Source: Cylindrodendrum hubeiense (taxonomy: Eukaryota > Ascomycota > Sordariomycetes > Hypocreales > Nectriaceae). Taken from it: 64,000 bases of DNA. The stretch's first letter is position 1, and each line of letters opens with the position of its first letter. The notes under the pieces are model-generated. The model did not search any database. It had not been told where the DNA came from and worked only from the letters and a program-made list of their open reading frames with translations. The stretch lies in NCBI GenBank assembly GCA_014621425.1, contig JAANBB010000170.1, positions 1-64,000 on the forward strand, in the 5' to 3' direction. The translations under genes were made by a program, and so were the position numbers. Below are positions 35,501-46,827 of the stretch, in pieces.

Positions 35501-35839
35501 AAATTATGAACAATGAAACCCACTGATCTAAGTTATTCTTTTCGACACTCAACATCCAGAGCGATCAAAATCTTCCAGACGATATCATGAACCGTGCGTG
35601 TGATAATTATAGGCGGGTCTGTTCGATGTTCAATGTTGGTGTCATACCCATAAATCAGGACTCGCATAAAGGCAAGAAAATAAAATGTATTTTGTATCTA
35701 TTCATAAGTATAAGTAATTTCATCTTTCATTTTAGAGGAGATGTTGGAATTCTTAGCTCAGCGTTGAGATGTAAGTTCCGTGCGCAAATAGCAATACTCT
35801 TAAATCTATGCTCGCAGTTGGCGTAAGCGATTCCATCTT

Positions 35840-36356
35840 GTGGGAACGATAACAATCAGTGACTTTCAACTCACATTTGCGATTCCCTTGGGTTCTGAGA
35901 TTAGATGGCTTCGCCCCCATATCCCTAATATACCGGAAGAGATATTGATCCCGCGAGAAGTCTACTCTGGTGGCATCAACATCTCCTCAACTACTTCCTG
36001 GTCAATAAATAATGTCGTCACAACGCCAGACACAGATGGTTTCCAGATCACTGAAACAGGAAATATAGCATCACTGACTAGATCGCAGAAACTAGATGGT
36101 AGGGTCAATTGGGTCATACTTGAGACTTCGGTGTTGAAATTGGACAAGCAAGATGGATTACGGGAACCGAACTGAAAGTCTCCCCAGAGTCCCAATGATC
36201 CTCAAAGCAGTTATACCTCGAGGGCAAGGTAAATCTAGTTTATTTACTCAGCAAATACAATTCGACGTTATATCCGACTGGTCAGTGTCAGCAGCAGTGC
36301 AGATCCGTAAGGCACAAAGGGGGCTCAAGATGTCTAAGCAACACTCTCAACGCTGA
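35840..36356 (+). pseudogene. Broken gene remnant, family unknown
   Basis: Two overlapping plus-strand frames read like one protein with a frameshift at about 36170. The first contains ISDFQLTFAIPLGSEIRWLR and TTPDTDGFQITETGNIASLT; the second contains RVPMILKAVIPRGQG and IQFDVISDWSVSAAVQIRKA. The first frame has no ATG at its beginning. Amino-acid composition and predicted strand pattern look like a real protein, but I do not recognise it. It lies next to the NACHT remnant in the opposite direction. Confidence 0.45.
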
Positions 36357-37488
36357 CAACACCACATCTAACCAGCACCAGCCTCTCCCCCATTCCCCAG
36401 GATTTCCCCGCACTAAAATAGCTAGCTACCTCACCCTCTGAGACCCCCGCATCAAGAAGAATTAGTTATCCGGTTAGTGCTGAGACATCCACACTCATTA
36501 TACAGCATCCTTGCCTCCCTTGGGCCGCGAAGCCGCTAGCGAACAGCCTCCATCCGGCCGGATGGAGCCATCACGAGGAAGGGAGGCGAGACACGCCTTG
36601 ATCTCTTTGGGTTGCTTAGAGAGTGCGAAGAATAGGTTACGTTAGACTCGAAAAGGTAAGAGCTGGTGATGTGTCCTGTTGAATACTTGACATCCATGAG
36701 TGCCGATTGAGAGAACAAGGTCTTGCATTTCATTATGGCTAAAGAGAGAGAGAGACCTAAAATAACACAAATCCATTCATAAATGTTTTAATGGTGCTTC
36801 TTGACTTCTCCGTAGACCCCAATGAATGCCGCCTTCCTCTGGAGAGCAACTTAGTAACCCCCGGGGTAACATCATATTTTCACAATCGATGAAGGTGGAC
36901 AAAGGCCATATATAAGCCATTCTTATCTCACACTAGACCTAAGATACGTGGGACCCTCAGAGAGTCGGCGAGTAGTGCGTCATTTATTTGCTTGTATTTC
37001 TTGAGTTTGATCTCGACGTATAGCTTGTCTCCGTGGTGTAAGACCTCGAAGTATACAATAGTACCGTCATTCAGAATTACCTTGCCTGATGCGCTAAACA
37101 TGGGTACTTGTTTTTTGGGGGTTCAGATGGGCGAAAGGCCGGTCACAGTGTCCAGAAGTCGCCAGAAGCTCAATGAGGCTGCGGCTGACAGCGAACCAGG
37201 GTGATATCGCCGCATTGCCATCATTAGGGTTTGTATGGGCCATTCTACGAGGTAATAACTGTAAAGAAGAATCATCTCTTCGAGGAGGGTACGACATAAG
37301 ACAGTGTGAATTCCAACTAAATTGATTCCTCACATAGACGCGACGGGTTGTTGGGTTCATCGAGCAATTAGACATCCACGGCCAAGGTGGTGAAGTAATT
37401 TATGTCATCTACCAACTGCAAAGCAACAATAGCTCCTAGAAAATCGACCATATGTGCTTCTATCCTCCAGTATCTGCTTATTTTCCTC
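36357..37488. other. Gene-poor, probably decayed region
   Basis: No intact gene. On the minus strand, 37105-36957 reads as a short protein-like piece (GKVILNDGTIVYFEVLHHGD, then KLYVEIKLKKYKQINDALL) that ends in stops and loses frame upstream. It may be another gene fragment. The rest shows nothing. Confidence 0.4.
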
Positions 37489-39311
37489 TCAATATCCAAA
37501 ATCTTCCCACACAACTTTCTCTCCCTCCAACCAGCTCCCTATCGCCGCCAGCAACGTCGGTCCTGTGCACAGGAAGAACCGCGCGCCATGCCCTTTCAAT
37601 TTCTTTACATCCCCGGGTCCCATTCTTCGCATCTCCACCTCCGTCCCCAGTTCTTGAACTTGCTCTCGTTCTGCATATCCGGTAATGAAGAGGGTCGTGG
37701 CAGCCGCCAGCGTGGGGATCTTAGCAAACGTGTCCGCAGCGAGGGGAATGTCCTCCCCACGGAGAGTCCAGAGCAGCTTGAGGGGAACACCTGCGTCAAG
37801 GACATGTTGAGCCTGTGCAAGGACGGGCGTGATGCCTACTCCTGCAGCGATGAAGACAGACTGTACTTGAGGGTCTAGGGGGATACGGAATGCTTCTTCG
37901 CCGCCGAACCCAAGGACGGGAATTTCCAGTGGCACACGCAGGTTGTGTTTCCACAAGAAGTTTGTGACAGGCCCATGTCTCCTCGCTGTAATCTGTATTT
38001 CTTTGGACCCTGGAAGACTCGATACCGTAAACGTCCTTACATAGTCGTCGTTCAAGCTCTGAGGATCTTCGTCCCGCATGTGTGAATAGCCCGCGCTCAC
38101 CTCCGACTGGAAATCAAACGTAATATACTGGCCAGCATGCCACTCAGGTGCACTATCTGACTGCGATGAGAGCTGGAACGTGAAGCGATTAACAGTCGGC
38201 GTCAGCACCTCCCGTTTGACAAGATTCGCGGAGATGTCTGACTGTGAGGATGCAACGTGCGCATCGTGCTCAGAGAGGAGATGGCGGGTTGGCGGGTTGT
38301 ACGGCGAGTATTCGACGGCAGGGCCGCGAAAAGGCAGACCTGACTTGACGAAGCGAGCAGCGGTGACGGAGATTTTGACGGCCAATTGGGTTCGTGAGAG
38401 GAGGTCGGAGGCTTCCTTGCCGACGAGAATGGATGCCGAACCCGTGAGATAGAGCACATCCGCCGTGTCGAAATCAGGGATCGCGACCCCAACTAGAGGG
38501 TTGACCTTGAAGTTCCCCAGGGTCTGGTACAATCTATTTCCGGAAACTGCGGGCCATGTTAGTATTTCTGATTTGAGAAGTGTGTGAGGGGAGACTTACA
38601 CTCTGGATACACCAGCTCCAAACCATCTGCATCGTTCTTGGCGACCCTCACAAGTCCAGGACTCCCACCTCGATGATTCGTATCCATCGTGTCCCCATTC
38701 GTACTCGAGAGGAAGAACATGTCGGCCTTCTCAATTAGGTCCAACGCCCCTTGCGGCAAGAGGAGACTATCGGAGACGAGCTCAGGCTTCATCTCGTTCT
38801 TGACAATATCCTTCCTGTTGAGATACTTGGGACAGTTGCCCAAGCTCCCCGTCACAAGCATGGCCATCTGCACTTCCTTGCCACCGTTAACTGCCGCACC
38901 CGCCACCATCTTGCCCATCAGCTTAACACGGTCTCTCGTCTCTAGATCAATCGACAACCCCGCCATCTCTTTCCCCTCCCCGCCTCCGGGTCGAACAACC
39001 GCATCATCCTCCGCATCCCCGCCTTCCCACAGCGCCTTGAAGACTGGGTCGTACTGCGTGTCGACAGCGCTATTCAGCGCGAGCACATCTTCGGCGACTG
39101 GCCGTGCGAACCCTCGTTCGCCGCCCCAGACTGTTGTCCACGGTCGGCCAGCGTCGTCAAGCGTGCCTAAGGCGACCAGCGACGATTGATTCACCCGCAT
39201 CCCGTACCGCATAGGCAAACCGGGGGTAGTGGGATTTCCATTGCGCTGCACCTTGAGGAGCTGGTGCATGGCGCGCTCGCCTTCGTGGAATTCTGAAATG
39301 AGAGACGGCAT
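37489..39311 (-). CDS. PNPOx-like/ferredoxin-reductase fusion oxidoreductase
   Basis: Two exons on the minus strand: 39311-38600 and 38546-37489, giving 589 aa; the intron is 53 bp and joins E-F-SGNRLYQTLG. The N-terminal 230 residues resemble the pyridoxamine-phosphate-oxidase-like flavin-binding split barrel (MPSLISEFHEGERAMHQLL, then SSLVALGTLDDAGRPWTTVW). The C-terminal part is a ferredoxin-NADP-reductase-type module: FAD-binding (WHAGQYITFDF, RTFTVSSLPG) at about residues 390-450 and NAD(P)-binding (VFIAAGVGITPVLAQAQHVL and the final FLCTGPTLL) at about 490-580. Such fusions occur in fungi and bacteria and are expected to pass electrons from NAD(P)H to a second flavin; the acceptor is unknown. 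The 2Fe-2S domain found in some relatives is absent. An in-frame ATG at 39368 would add 19 residues. Confidence 0.85.
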
Positions 39312-39847
39312 CCCGGCGTAGGTAGTTAAGATCAATGAATTGATGATGTGGTTCAAGCCGATGATCATACGTGCAATACCAAGAATTCAGAGACGGCTGT
39401 CATATAAAACAGACCCTCGTAAATGCCTCGGGCTGTAGAAATATGTAGAGGGACCGGCTGAGTTCAACGGAATGCATTCGAATTAGGCGACCTGGAATCA
39501 ATTGTCTTTATTTAGCCTTAGTGTTGACAAATCACTGGTCAGAAAGGGCGCCGACTACAGGTGGCTGCCGACCATGACATCAGCATCGCTAGCTATGGGA
39601 TCATCAAGCCAGTCAAATCACAGTGCAGTCTGCAGTCTGCAGTCAGCCATCATTGCAACATCGCTTATTTCGCCGAGCTAAATGTGACCTCAGATACCCC
39701 AATCATAGTAATCCCAGCCCCTTGAATGCAGAATTGGATATCAATATTACACGAGAGGCTACGCCTTTTCTCAGTGCCAGCCTCATGGCCCTGGATCGTC
39801 AAAATCGTTAATAATCCTCCTCAAAATAGTTCCTTAAATGTGTTCCC
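39312..39847. other. Intergenic region
   Basis: About 540 bases holding the promoter of the oxidoreductase and the 3' end of the Kch1-like gene. No gene is seen. A short direct repeat (gtctgca) is present near 39632. Confidence 0.45.
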
Positions 39848-42153
39848 CTAGTTCCAGTATTCCCTTCCCCTCTGGGATTCCACGTCATATCCGTGAGGCG
39901 GCCCACCAGGGCCAGGCGAAGGGCCCATGCGAGGCGCAGGGGATGCTCTCATACTGGTCCCTGGAAGGACCATCGAAGACGGAGCGACTGAATTAGAAAT
40001 CACCGAAGAATTCGTTGAATTTCGGTCGTAATATTCTCCAACTGGTGAAAGACCCATGCGGGGCGCAGGGTTTGCTCTCATACTGGACTCTGGCAGGACC
40101 ATCGAAGAAGGAGCCACTGAATTAGAAGCCACTGAAGAGGTCATTGAGTTTCGATCGTAGTATTCCCCAACAGGCGAAAGAGCAGACATTGGGGCTGTCA
40201 TGTTCCGTTGCGGAGGGTACTGAGGTCCGCGGGGAGGGGGTGGTCCAGTAGCGCTTCGCATCGGTTGGTCCATTGGTCTTTGTTGTCCATCCCAATTGGA
40301 GTTGCNCATTGGTGCTGGGCTCTCACGGCCATCTGGATGAAGTGGTGCCGTCGCACTTCGCATCGGTTGNTTCATTGNTCTTTGNTGTCCGCCCCAATTG
40401 GAGTTGACCGTCGGTGCTGGGCTCTCACGACCATCTGGATTATAGGCCTCGTACGATCTCTGAGCTGGCGCGGATGTTGGCGACGATACGAAAGATGCCC
40501 CGGATTGCGAGTAATTTTCCATAGGCCGAGCACTTGGCGCACGAGCTGGAGGAGGGAACGCCATTGTCTCGTTATGCATGGGGCCAGGGGTCTCGGTGAA
40601 GCGACCCCTGCTCGAGGTTGACAGCATAGGGCGGAGGGGAGCCTGGGGTCCATAGTTGTCATACGAGCTAGCCATGGTAGATTGCGATTGGGGATAGTTG
40701 TCGAAGTCCATGTTGGGAGCCTGAGAGGTGGGGGATGGCGATCGACCGTAACCCATCTCAGAGGCCGTGGCCACGAGAGGTGCCCGTGATGAGTAGCTTG
40801 TGTTGGACGCCACAGTGCCCGTTCTCGAAGGTGCCGGCCGCGATGGATAGTTTGCGTTCGACATCCCTGTGCCCGTTCTCGAAGGTGCCGGCCGTGATTG
40901 ATAGCTTGCGTTCGACATCCCGGTGGCTGTTCTTGAAGGTGCCGGTCGTGATGGGTAGCTTGCGTTCGACATTCCGGTGGCTGTTCTCTGTGGAGGCGCC
41001 CGCTTTTGATCCATGTTACTCATCTCTACGCCGCCAGGGGTCCCAGGGCGCGAAGTATAAGCAGGAAGTGTCATCATAGTGTCATTGCGTCCCAGCATTG
41101 GCATGTCGGGCATCTTATCGTCGTTGGCGGGGCCAAGGTTTGGCAGGGTGGGCAGAGTTGCCATACGCTCCATAGGAGGCTTCTCGCCATTTCGCTTTGC
41201 TGCTTTGACCTCGGCTCGCAGCCGGTTGGCTTCCTCCCTAGCGAGTGCCTTGTTGACCGTCTTGGTCACAATCTTCATCAATGTCTTAGTGACCTTGCGT
41301 GAGCAGTAACCGGAGAGACCACCATCGGCACTGGGAATCCAGTGCCAAAGGAAGAAAAGCCAGAAGAGGACAGCAGTGAGGAGGAACAGAGCTGAGAATA
41401 CCCAAATCACCAGTGTGAAGCACATGCCAGAGAGGGTCAACGCTTGGCGGTAGTCCTCCTCGGCAAGGGCCTTGATCTTCTCGAAGAAGCCGGTGATAGA
41501 ACCCCCGACAGATTCGTTGCTAATAGCAAGCTTCGAATCGTAGACTGCCTTAATTGTGAAGGCGTTGATCACCTGGCGAGGTCCGGAGCAGATGATAACA
41601 CGAATCCACGCTATGGCCGAGTTAGCCATCTCAAGAACATCATTCAACAGCACGACAACTTACATTGGAAACTGAAGTAGGTAAAAAGGGCAATATACTC
41701 GGCGCCCTTCTTACTCTTCGTGAGTTCCGCAAAGACTAGGAATCTCCGGAAGCCCAAGCCGGAGCCCATCCGGATCGATTCCCATCGGACCGCAAGACTG
41801 TCCATGTAGCATTCGGCAACATTTCCTCGCCGAATAACCCTGATGGCACGAAACCCCTCATATCCGAGATTGAGAAAGGAAAGGATGATACAGATAGAGA
41901 AGATCCATTTGCTGATGTCGATCTCAATGGCTGGGTCAATGCTCGCTGACCAACGGTTGAAGGCGAGTAAGTTGACAGCTGTAAAAACATCGACAGCGTA
42001 TACAGCAATGGAGATGATGAGCATGAACCAAAGGTAGATGTAAGCGAGAACAGCACCGCAACCCTTGGCCTTGAAGTCCTTCAGGTTGATGTACTCCCAT
42101 CTTTGATCCGCCGTCTCCTCGGTCTGCTTTTTGCGGTGGCTAAGACACCCCAT
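39848..42153 (-). CDS. KCH1: Kch1/Prm6-family potassium transporter with repeat-rich tail
   Basis: Two exons on the minus strand: 42153-41664 and 41610-39848, giving 750 aa; the intron is 53 bp. The N-terminal 290 residues match the fungal low-affinity K+ transporter family (Kch1/Prm6 of yeast, at the plasma membrane, linked to calcium signalling). They contain the opening DFKAKGCGAVLAYIYLWFM, membrane segments near residues 37, 85 and 235, and blocks such as LGYEGFRAIRVIRRGNVAECY and WIRVIICSGPRQVINAFTI. The rest, over 400 residues, is a cytosolic low-complexity tail rich in Ser, Pro, Asn and Met and made partly of three tandem repeat families. Four unresolved bases (40306, 40370, 40378, 40385) fall in one of these. 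Homologues often have long variable tails; this repeat content looks unusual. Confidence 0.88.
39925..40182 (-). repeat. 129-bp tandem duplication in the Kch1-like tail
   Basis: Two copies of a 43-residue unit that begins LSPVGEYYDRNS and ends MRANPAPRMG or MRASPAPRMG. The unit length is a multiple of three, so the frame is kept. Confidence 0.85.
40251..40442 (-). repeat. 102-bp tandem duplication with unresolved bases
   Basis: Two copies of a 34-residue unit containing PDGRESPAP, NSNW and QPMRSAT. All four N bases of the gene lie in or between these copies, which suggests reads from the two copies were mixed. Confidence 0.85.
40781..40990 (-). repeat. 54-bp tandem repeat in the Kch1-like tail
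   Basis: About four copies of an 18-residue unit of the type RTATGMSNASYPSRPAPS, in frame, with the last copy most diverged. Confidence 0.85.
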
Positions 42154-44768
42154 TTTGTTGAATTGAACGTAAGTAAAGGAATAAACGGCCTGCCGAGTCA
42201 AAAGGAATCGCTGGAAATAATGGACGAAGGGAAAACTCGTAAGTCGGTATCCAAGTTAAAGAGTGTAAATGACAGGTGAGCGGTCCTGCCGTCGAACGCA
42301 GTTCGATCCTCGCCTGCGAAGTGATCGACTGTGCTGCTATCCAGAGCAAGCGTTCGAGGTCGGTATCGGGTCGATTCGTCGCCAGGAGACTGTAAGGAGG
42401 GAGATGAGAGAGTGAGATGTCTCGAGACGATGGGTTCGAGTAAGTGGATGCACGGGTGTGTTACACGGGTGGGGCTAGGTGACGGCGCTGGTCGGTGCGC
42501 GAGGTGGGCCGTCAGGATCGCGAGGACGAGCGCATGTCGGTGATAGAGAGTGCTGAAAGAGCGGTTGGGAACATCAACAGACTAACGGCTGTTGGATGTT
42601 TGATAATGGAGAGATGTCGCGTTCGGGTCACAGAGCGCACACGGGAAGGTTCGAGGCGCCGGATGCCGAGCGGAGGTGTTTGAAGGATCCGCGCAGGATG
42701 AGGAGAGACGGTGAATGTCGGGACGTGCTGCAGTGGGATGTGCGCGCGAAAGGCGAGAACAAAGGCACGGGGGATAGCGACAGGGTGTCGGTATTGTAGT
42801 CTCGTGTGGCTGCAGGCTTTAACGCAATAGAAAAAAAGAGCGACGGAAACGACAAAGGCCTATTCTCGCGGCCATGACAATAGCAGGCTGCGAGGATTTG
42901 GGATGAAAACGGACGGAGATGGGAGCGAATGTCGCAAATGAAGGGGGAGGCGCTGGTAGTGGTCTCGAGCGCGCGCTTGTCACCTTCCCAACTTCCCACT
43001 TTCCCACCTTCCCACCGCAGACGTAGACCGGGGCCGCTTTCCCATGTGGAAGATGCAGCCAGCCCGTCCATGGCGGGCGCCAGGGCGTGGCGCCATGATC
43101 CCTCGCAACGCAGGTACCAGCCGCCCAGGCTGTTTGGGGCTTAGTGGCTGAAAAGCGGCCGTTTGGGAGGGAACCATTGTTGAGGTGCGCTGTTTGCTGA
43201 TTCGTCCTGGGGCACTCGCCACTAAGCTTTCAGAAGGGCCTATCGTCATCAAGGGGGTCTCTTGCGCTGCTGGGGGCCACTGCGTCTGTATCTTCACTGG
43301 TCTCAGAGGCCCCCCGCAAGGCCGCCAGAGGGCAAACTACGGCGAGGTACATGAGAGACCCATTCAGAGGGCCTGTCAAGGGGCCAGGTGCAGGCGGCGC
43401 CAGGATGGCATTGGCCACTCAAAACTCTCCCTTGCTGAACAGAGCCCATCAGAGCCTTTCAAGGCGAATGGATCCATGCTCAAACGAGGGTCCAACCGCC
43501 ACCGGAAATCCAGAGTGAATGCATCTCATCCAATCCTGGTTCCTCCATCCGGGGACGGGCGAGAAGGCGACGCCTGCGGGTAGCCGCCAGTCGTCGATGG
43601 CCTCTGCTTCCGACCATCGCTGCTGCCGCCATCCAGCGAGCGGTGGAAAATAGCATCAAAATCCCCATAGCTCCATCCCAATTGTCCAAATCCGGATGGG
43701 CGACGCGTTACTACGTAGTAGACAGCTGGTTTTGGTCTTTGGTGCTACGAGATACGCCGGCTCTCCCGACTTAGCGACACAAGCCGTTTCAGACCAGTTC
43801 CATCACAACGAATCCCACAAATCTCAGGCCGGGCCCGACGCATTCCATTCTCCCCTCCCGTTGCGGATGAAACGTGCTAAACTACCCGGGCTACCTCCCC
43901 CGCGTCAATCCATGACACGATGGCACAAGGCGCCCTCGCGCAGGGATGATCTTGGTCTTTCTCGTCGTGCAAGTCGCCATCTCCAGGAAGCACCAAGTTC
44001 CACATCCATACTCCGGTTGGGCAGCCGTCGCCTGCAATCCAGACGCCCGGTTCGGCACTGCGAGTGATTGACGGCCCTCCAGTCGGCCTCCTTCGATCGC
44101 CATCAACCCGAGAGGTGTTGGTTCGTCGAGGTAGGTTCGGCGGGTGTTTTGGGCCTGGCTAAGTCTTGACAAAAAAGTCCCTCTGTCCTCCCACTCTAGG
44201 CTTGGCGTTGATCATGGACATGGTCCCTAGTCCCAAGTCAAGCTAACGCCCGTGGGAATGGAAATGTGATGCGTGACCAAACAGCAGTTGTTTTTACGAA
44301 ACAAACACAGCCCGTTCAATATCGCGCAGGCATGAACTAAAACCATCAGCAAACAATTCTAGCAAGGAACAACCTATCTCCTTGCCAAAGGCAATTCTTT
44401 TTTAGTCTGTTTGATGCCCCTCCCTCCCGACAATGACGTCTGTCAACAGGCTCACCTTCGCCTTTAAACCAGCCACTGGACCTCCACCTGATACACCGCA
44501 GAAAGCTCTGTGCTTGGGAGACTTTCCTATGTGAACAAAGAAACTCTAGCTAAGGAGTTGCACGGACAGCAACGCCGGCCACCGGCGGCATGTGCGATGG
44601 CTCCTTTGTTTGCTCAAGCAAAGGATGGTGCCAGCACCCGCCCAGTGTCAGCTGGCAAACATGATAATGATGACAATGGACTGATATATTCCCATGATCC
44701 ATGATGAGGGCCTGTACTGTTCAAGCGAGCATTCTCCTCCATAATTGTGTCGTTTTGTTGAAGAAGCC
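42154..44768. other. Long intergenic region
   Basis: About 2.6 kb between the start of the Kch1-like gene and the kinase-like gene. It should hold both promoters, which are divergent. A degenerate CTTCCCA-rich tract lies at about 42980-43017. Several open frames of 90-150 codons overlap on both strands, but none has a motif or protein-like composition. Confidence 0.5.
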
Positions 44769-46152
44769 ATGGATCAGGGTCCAGCGTCCTCGGGCAGTTA
44801 CCGGAGTCAACCTGACAGTCCCAGGTTTGAGCTCGTCAAGGAGATCGGCCAAAATGTGTGGATTGCTGTCCGANCTGNNNANCNTNNNNGNGNGNNGNNT
44901 CTNGCNNGGCNGCATNTANNGCNNNNNNTGNNNCTNGNNGNATCGCNNGAGCGTGGCTTGGGAGCAGTTACTGAACGAACACGGCCAGGTCCACGTCATA
45001 GCCCAGATCCTCAACCATGAGAACCTCGTCAGTCTTGTCGGTCGCATCAATCGCCAACCGTTTTCCAGCACCCAGAAAACGGATAACAAAACCGATTCAT
45101 ATCTGGTCTGGGACTTTTGCGATGCTGCAAATCTCAGTACCATTTTTAAAGATCACCCCTGCAAGGATTCATCCTACTACCTCCCCGAGTCACTCTGCTG
45201 GCATGTTCTCCTGGCCTTGATGCGAGCCGTCACCTACCTACACGATGGAAAGAGGCTCTATTCCAATCCAGGCCTCTTACCCGATGCGCCCAAGGAGTGG
45301 AGAGCTGTGGACATAGACTGGCTTCCCATCCTTCACCGTGCCATTGAGCCAGCCAATATCTACTTCCAGCATCCTCGGGGCACTGAGACCTATGGCCAAT
45401 GCAAGCTAGGTGACTTTAGCAAGGCGGCAGTGACGCACCATGTCATCAATGCGAAGAGGAAGCCCGGAACCCGAGCCTATGGAATGTCTGTGGCCCGTTA
45501 TCGAGGCAACGAACCAGTGCTCGAAACAATGAGGAAGTATCCAGAGAATCCTGAGGACTATCCAGTGGTAAGGGTTTAATTTCCTGCAACTGTCCACCAT
45601 AGCTCACTCCGTGTATAGGATGAACGCCCGTATAGCCTGATTCATGAGCTATGGGCCATCGGTGCGGTAGTCTTCACCATGATGACGGGGAAACTTCTCA
45701 CGTTCAAGTGCAAAGAGTGTGGTTGCTGCCACATCCAGAAATGCGCAGTAGAGGGATGTCTCGGGGACGAAGCTGCTGCCCTCGGCTGCGAGTGCATACT
45801 CGGGGGCTGCGAGCACATTGGCGAAGACGACTGCAGCGAGCCACGTTCGGTGTGGAAGCGCTGTAACCACAATTGCGAATACCCCGTCATCAACATTCAC
45901 ACGTACATGGCGCGGGCCAAGTACACAAAGATGCTACGCGAGGCCGTCTGGTCTCTCATCATATTCGATCCGAAGCTGAAGGGCATCACCGCTGGAGAGG
46001 CACTCAGCTACACGAAGAATACGGAGTGGCTTTACCGACAGTGGAAGGAGGAGACTGAGGAAGAAAAAGAATTTCGAGATGTTGATGATGATATGGCTGA
46101 GCGGAGAGCAGCGCATTCCAAGGGGAATGGGCAAAAGAAAGCGGCAGAATGA
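44769..46152 (+). CDS. Protein kinase-like protein, probable pseudokinase, with Cys-rich insert
   Basis: Two exons: 44769-45567 and 45619-46152; intron 51 bp. An N-rich stretch at 44873-44947 hides the ATP-binding loop and changes the apparent frame. The start (MDQGPASSGSYRS, then FELVKEIG) and the body (VAWEQLLNEHGQVHVIAQIL onward) therefore sit in different frames only across unreadable bases. The kinase fold is clear: a glycine-loop-like KEIG, helix C with LNHENLVSLVG, and a hinge at YLVWDFCDAANLSTIF. The catalytic loop reads HRAIEPANIYF, with Ala in place of the HRD aspartate, and the metal motif reads DFS for DFG. A C-lobe segment (45709-45876) has 12 cysteines in 56 residues. The protein is likely catalytically weak or dead. 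I cannot name a fungal orthologue. Confidence 0.75.
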
Positions 46153-46827
46153 CGAGGGGGCACGTCTTGTCTAGGCCTCCAAGACACCCCTTGCCGACCG
46201 ACAATGCAATTCTAAGACAGAATATCCCTACACTCGTTCATTTACGGAGTAACAAGCACATACATTTATTCAGAAAGCTCATTGATGAGTTCGCTGTGGT
46301 ACTACGTAGTAATGCACCCAATCCCATCCATGACAATTCGACCCAATGATCTTACACGACCCGTTGCAATCAGCGAGGCCCAATTGGCGTTGGGCTGCTG
46401 GCCGCAGAGCTGTTGCCAGCGAAGGACCCCGCACTGCTGCCGCACTGAGACCCTGGCCGTGCCTTCCCTGCTTTGCCTTGATCAGTGCCTTGAGCCGCCC
46501 CGCCATCGGTCGGTCCTAAGCTGCCTGCCCAGGCATTCCCTCCATTTCATCTCATCAAAGCTTCAACAATCAGCTCTCCAGATATCTGCCCATTTCTCGA
46601 CGACCGCCAACAACAACGCCAGCCATCGCCTCCGTACCCTTAAGATCACCTCACACCTCGTCCTTGCCTGTCTGCCGCCCTCGACATCGCTCACGCAAAT
46701 CCCTCGGCACGCAACAGCTTCCCTTGAGCTCCAAGCCGCGACGCCCTCCGCTCACCTCCACCCACCTCCATCCGCCTCCATCCACCCCCGCGCGATATCA
46801 CGTCCCCGGTCGACCACCACGCTCCAG
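46153..46827. other. Intergenic region
   Basis: About 675 bases upstream of the roadblock-like gene. The frame of that gene stays open through most of it, but composition and a run of ccacctccat-type repeats (about 46758-46790) suggest leader sequence. No separate gene is seen. Confidence 0.45.

Noticed and set aside
42295..42325. B-box-like gttcgatcc
   Set aside because: The flanking bases do not form a T-stem and there is no acceptor stem.
46282..46827. N-terminal extension of the roadblock-like protein
   Set aside because: The residues are leader-like, rich in Ser, His and Pro without order; the ATG at 46828 starts directly at the predicted domain.
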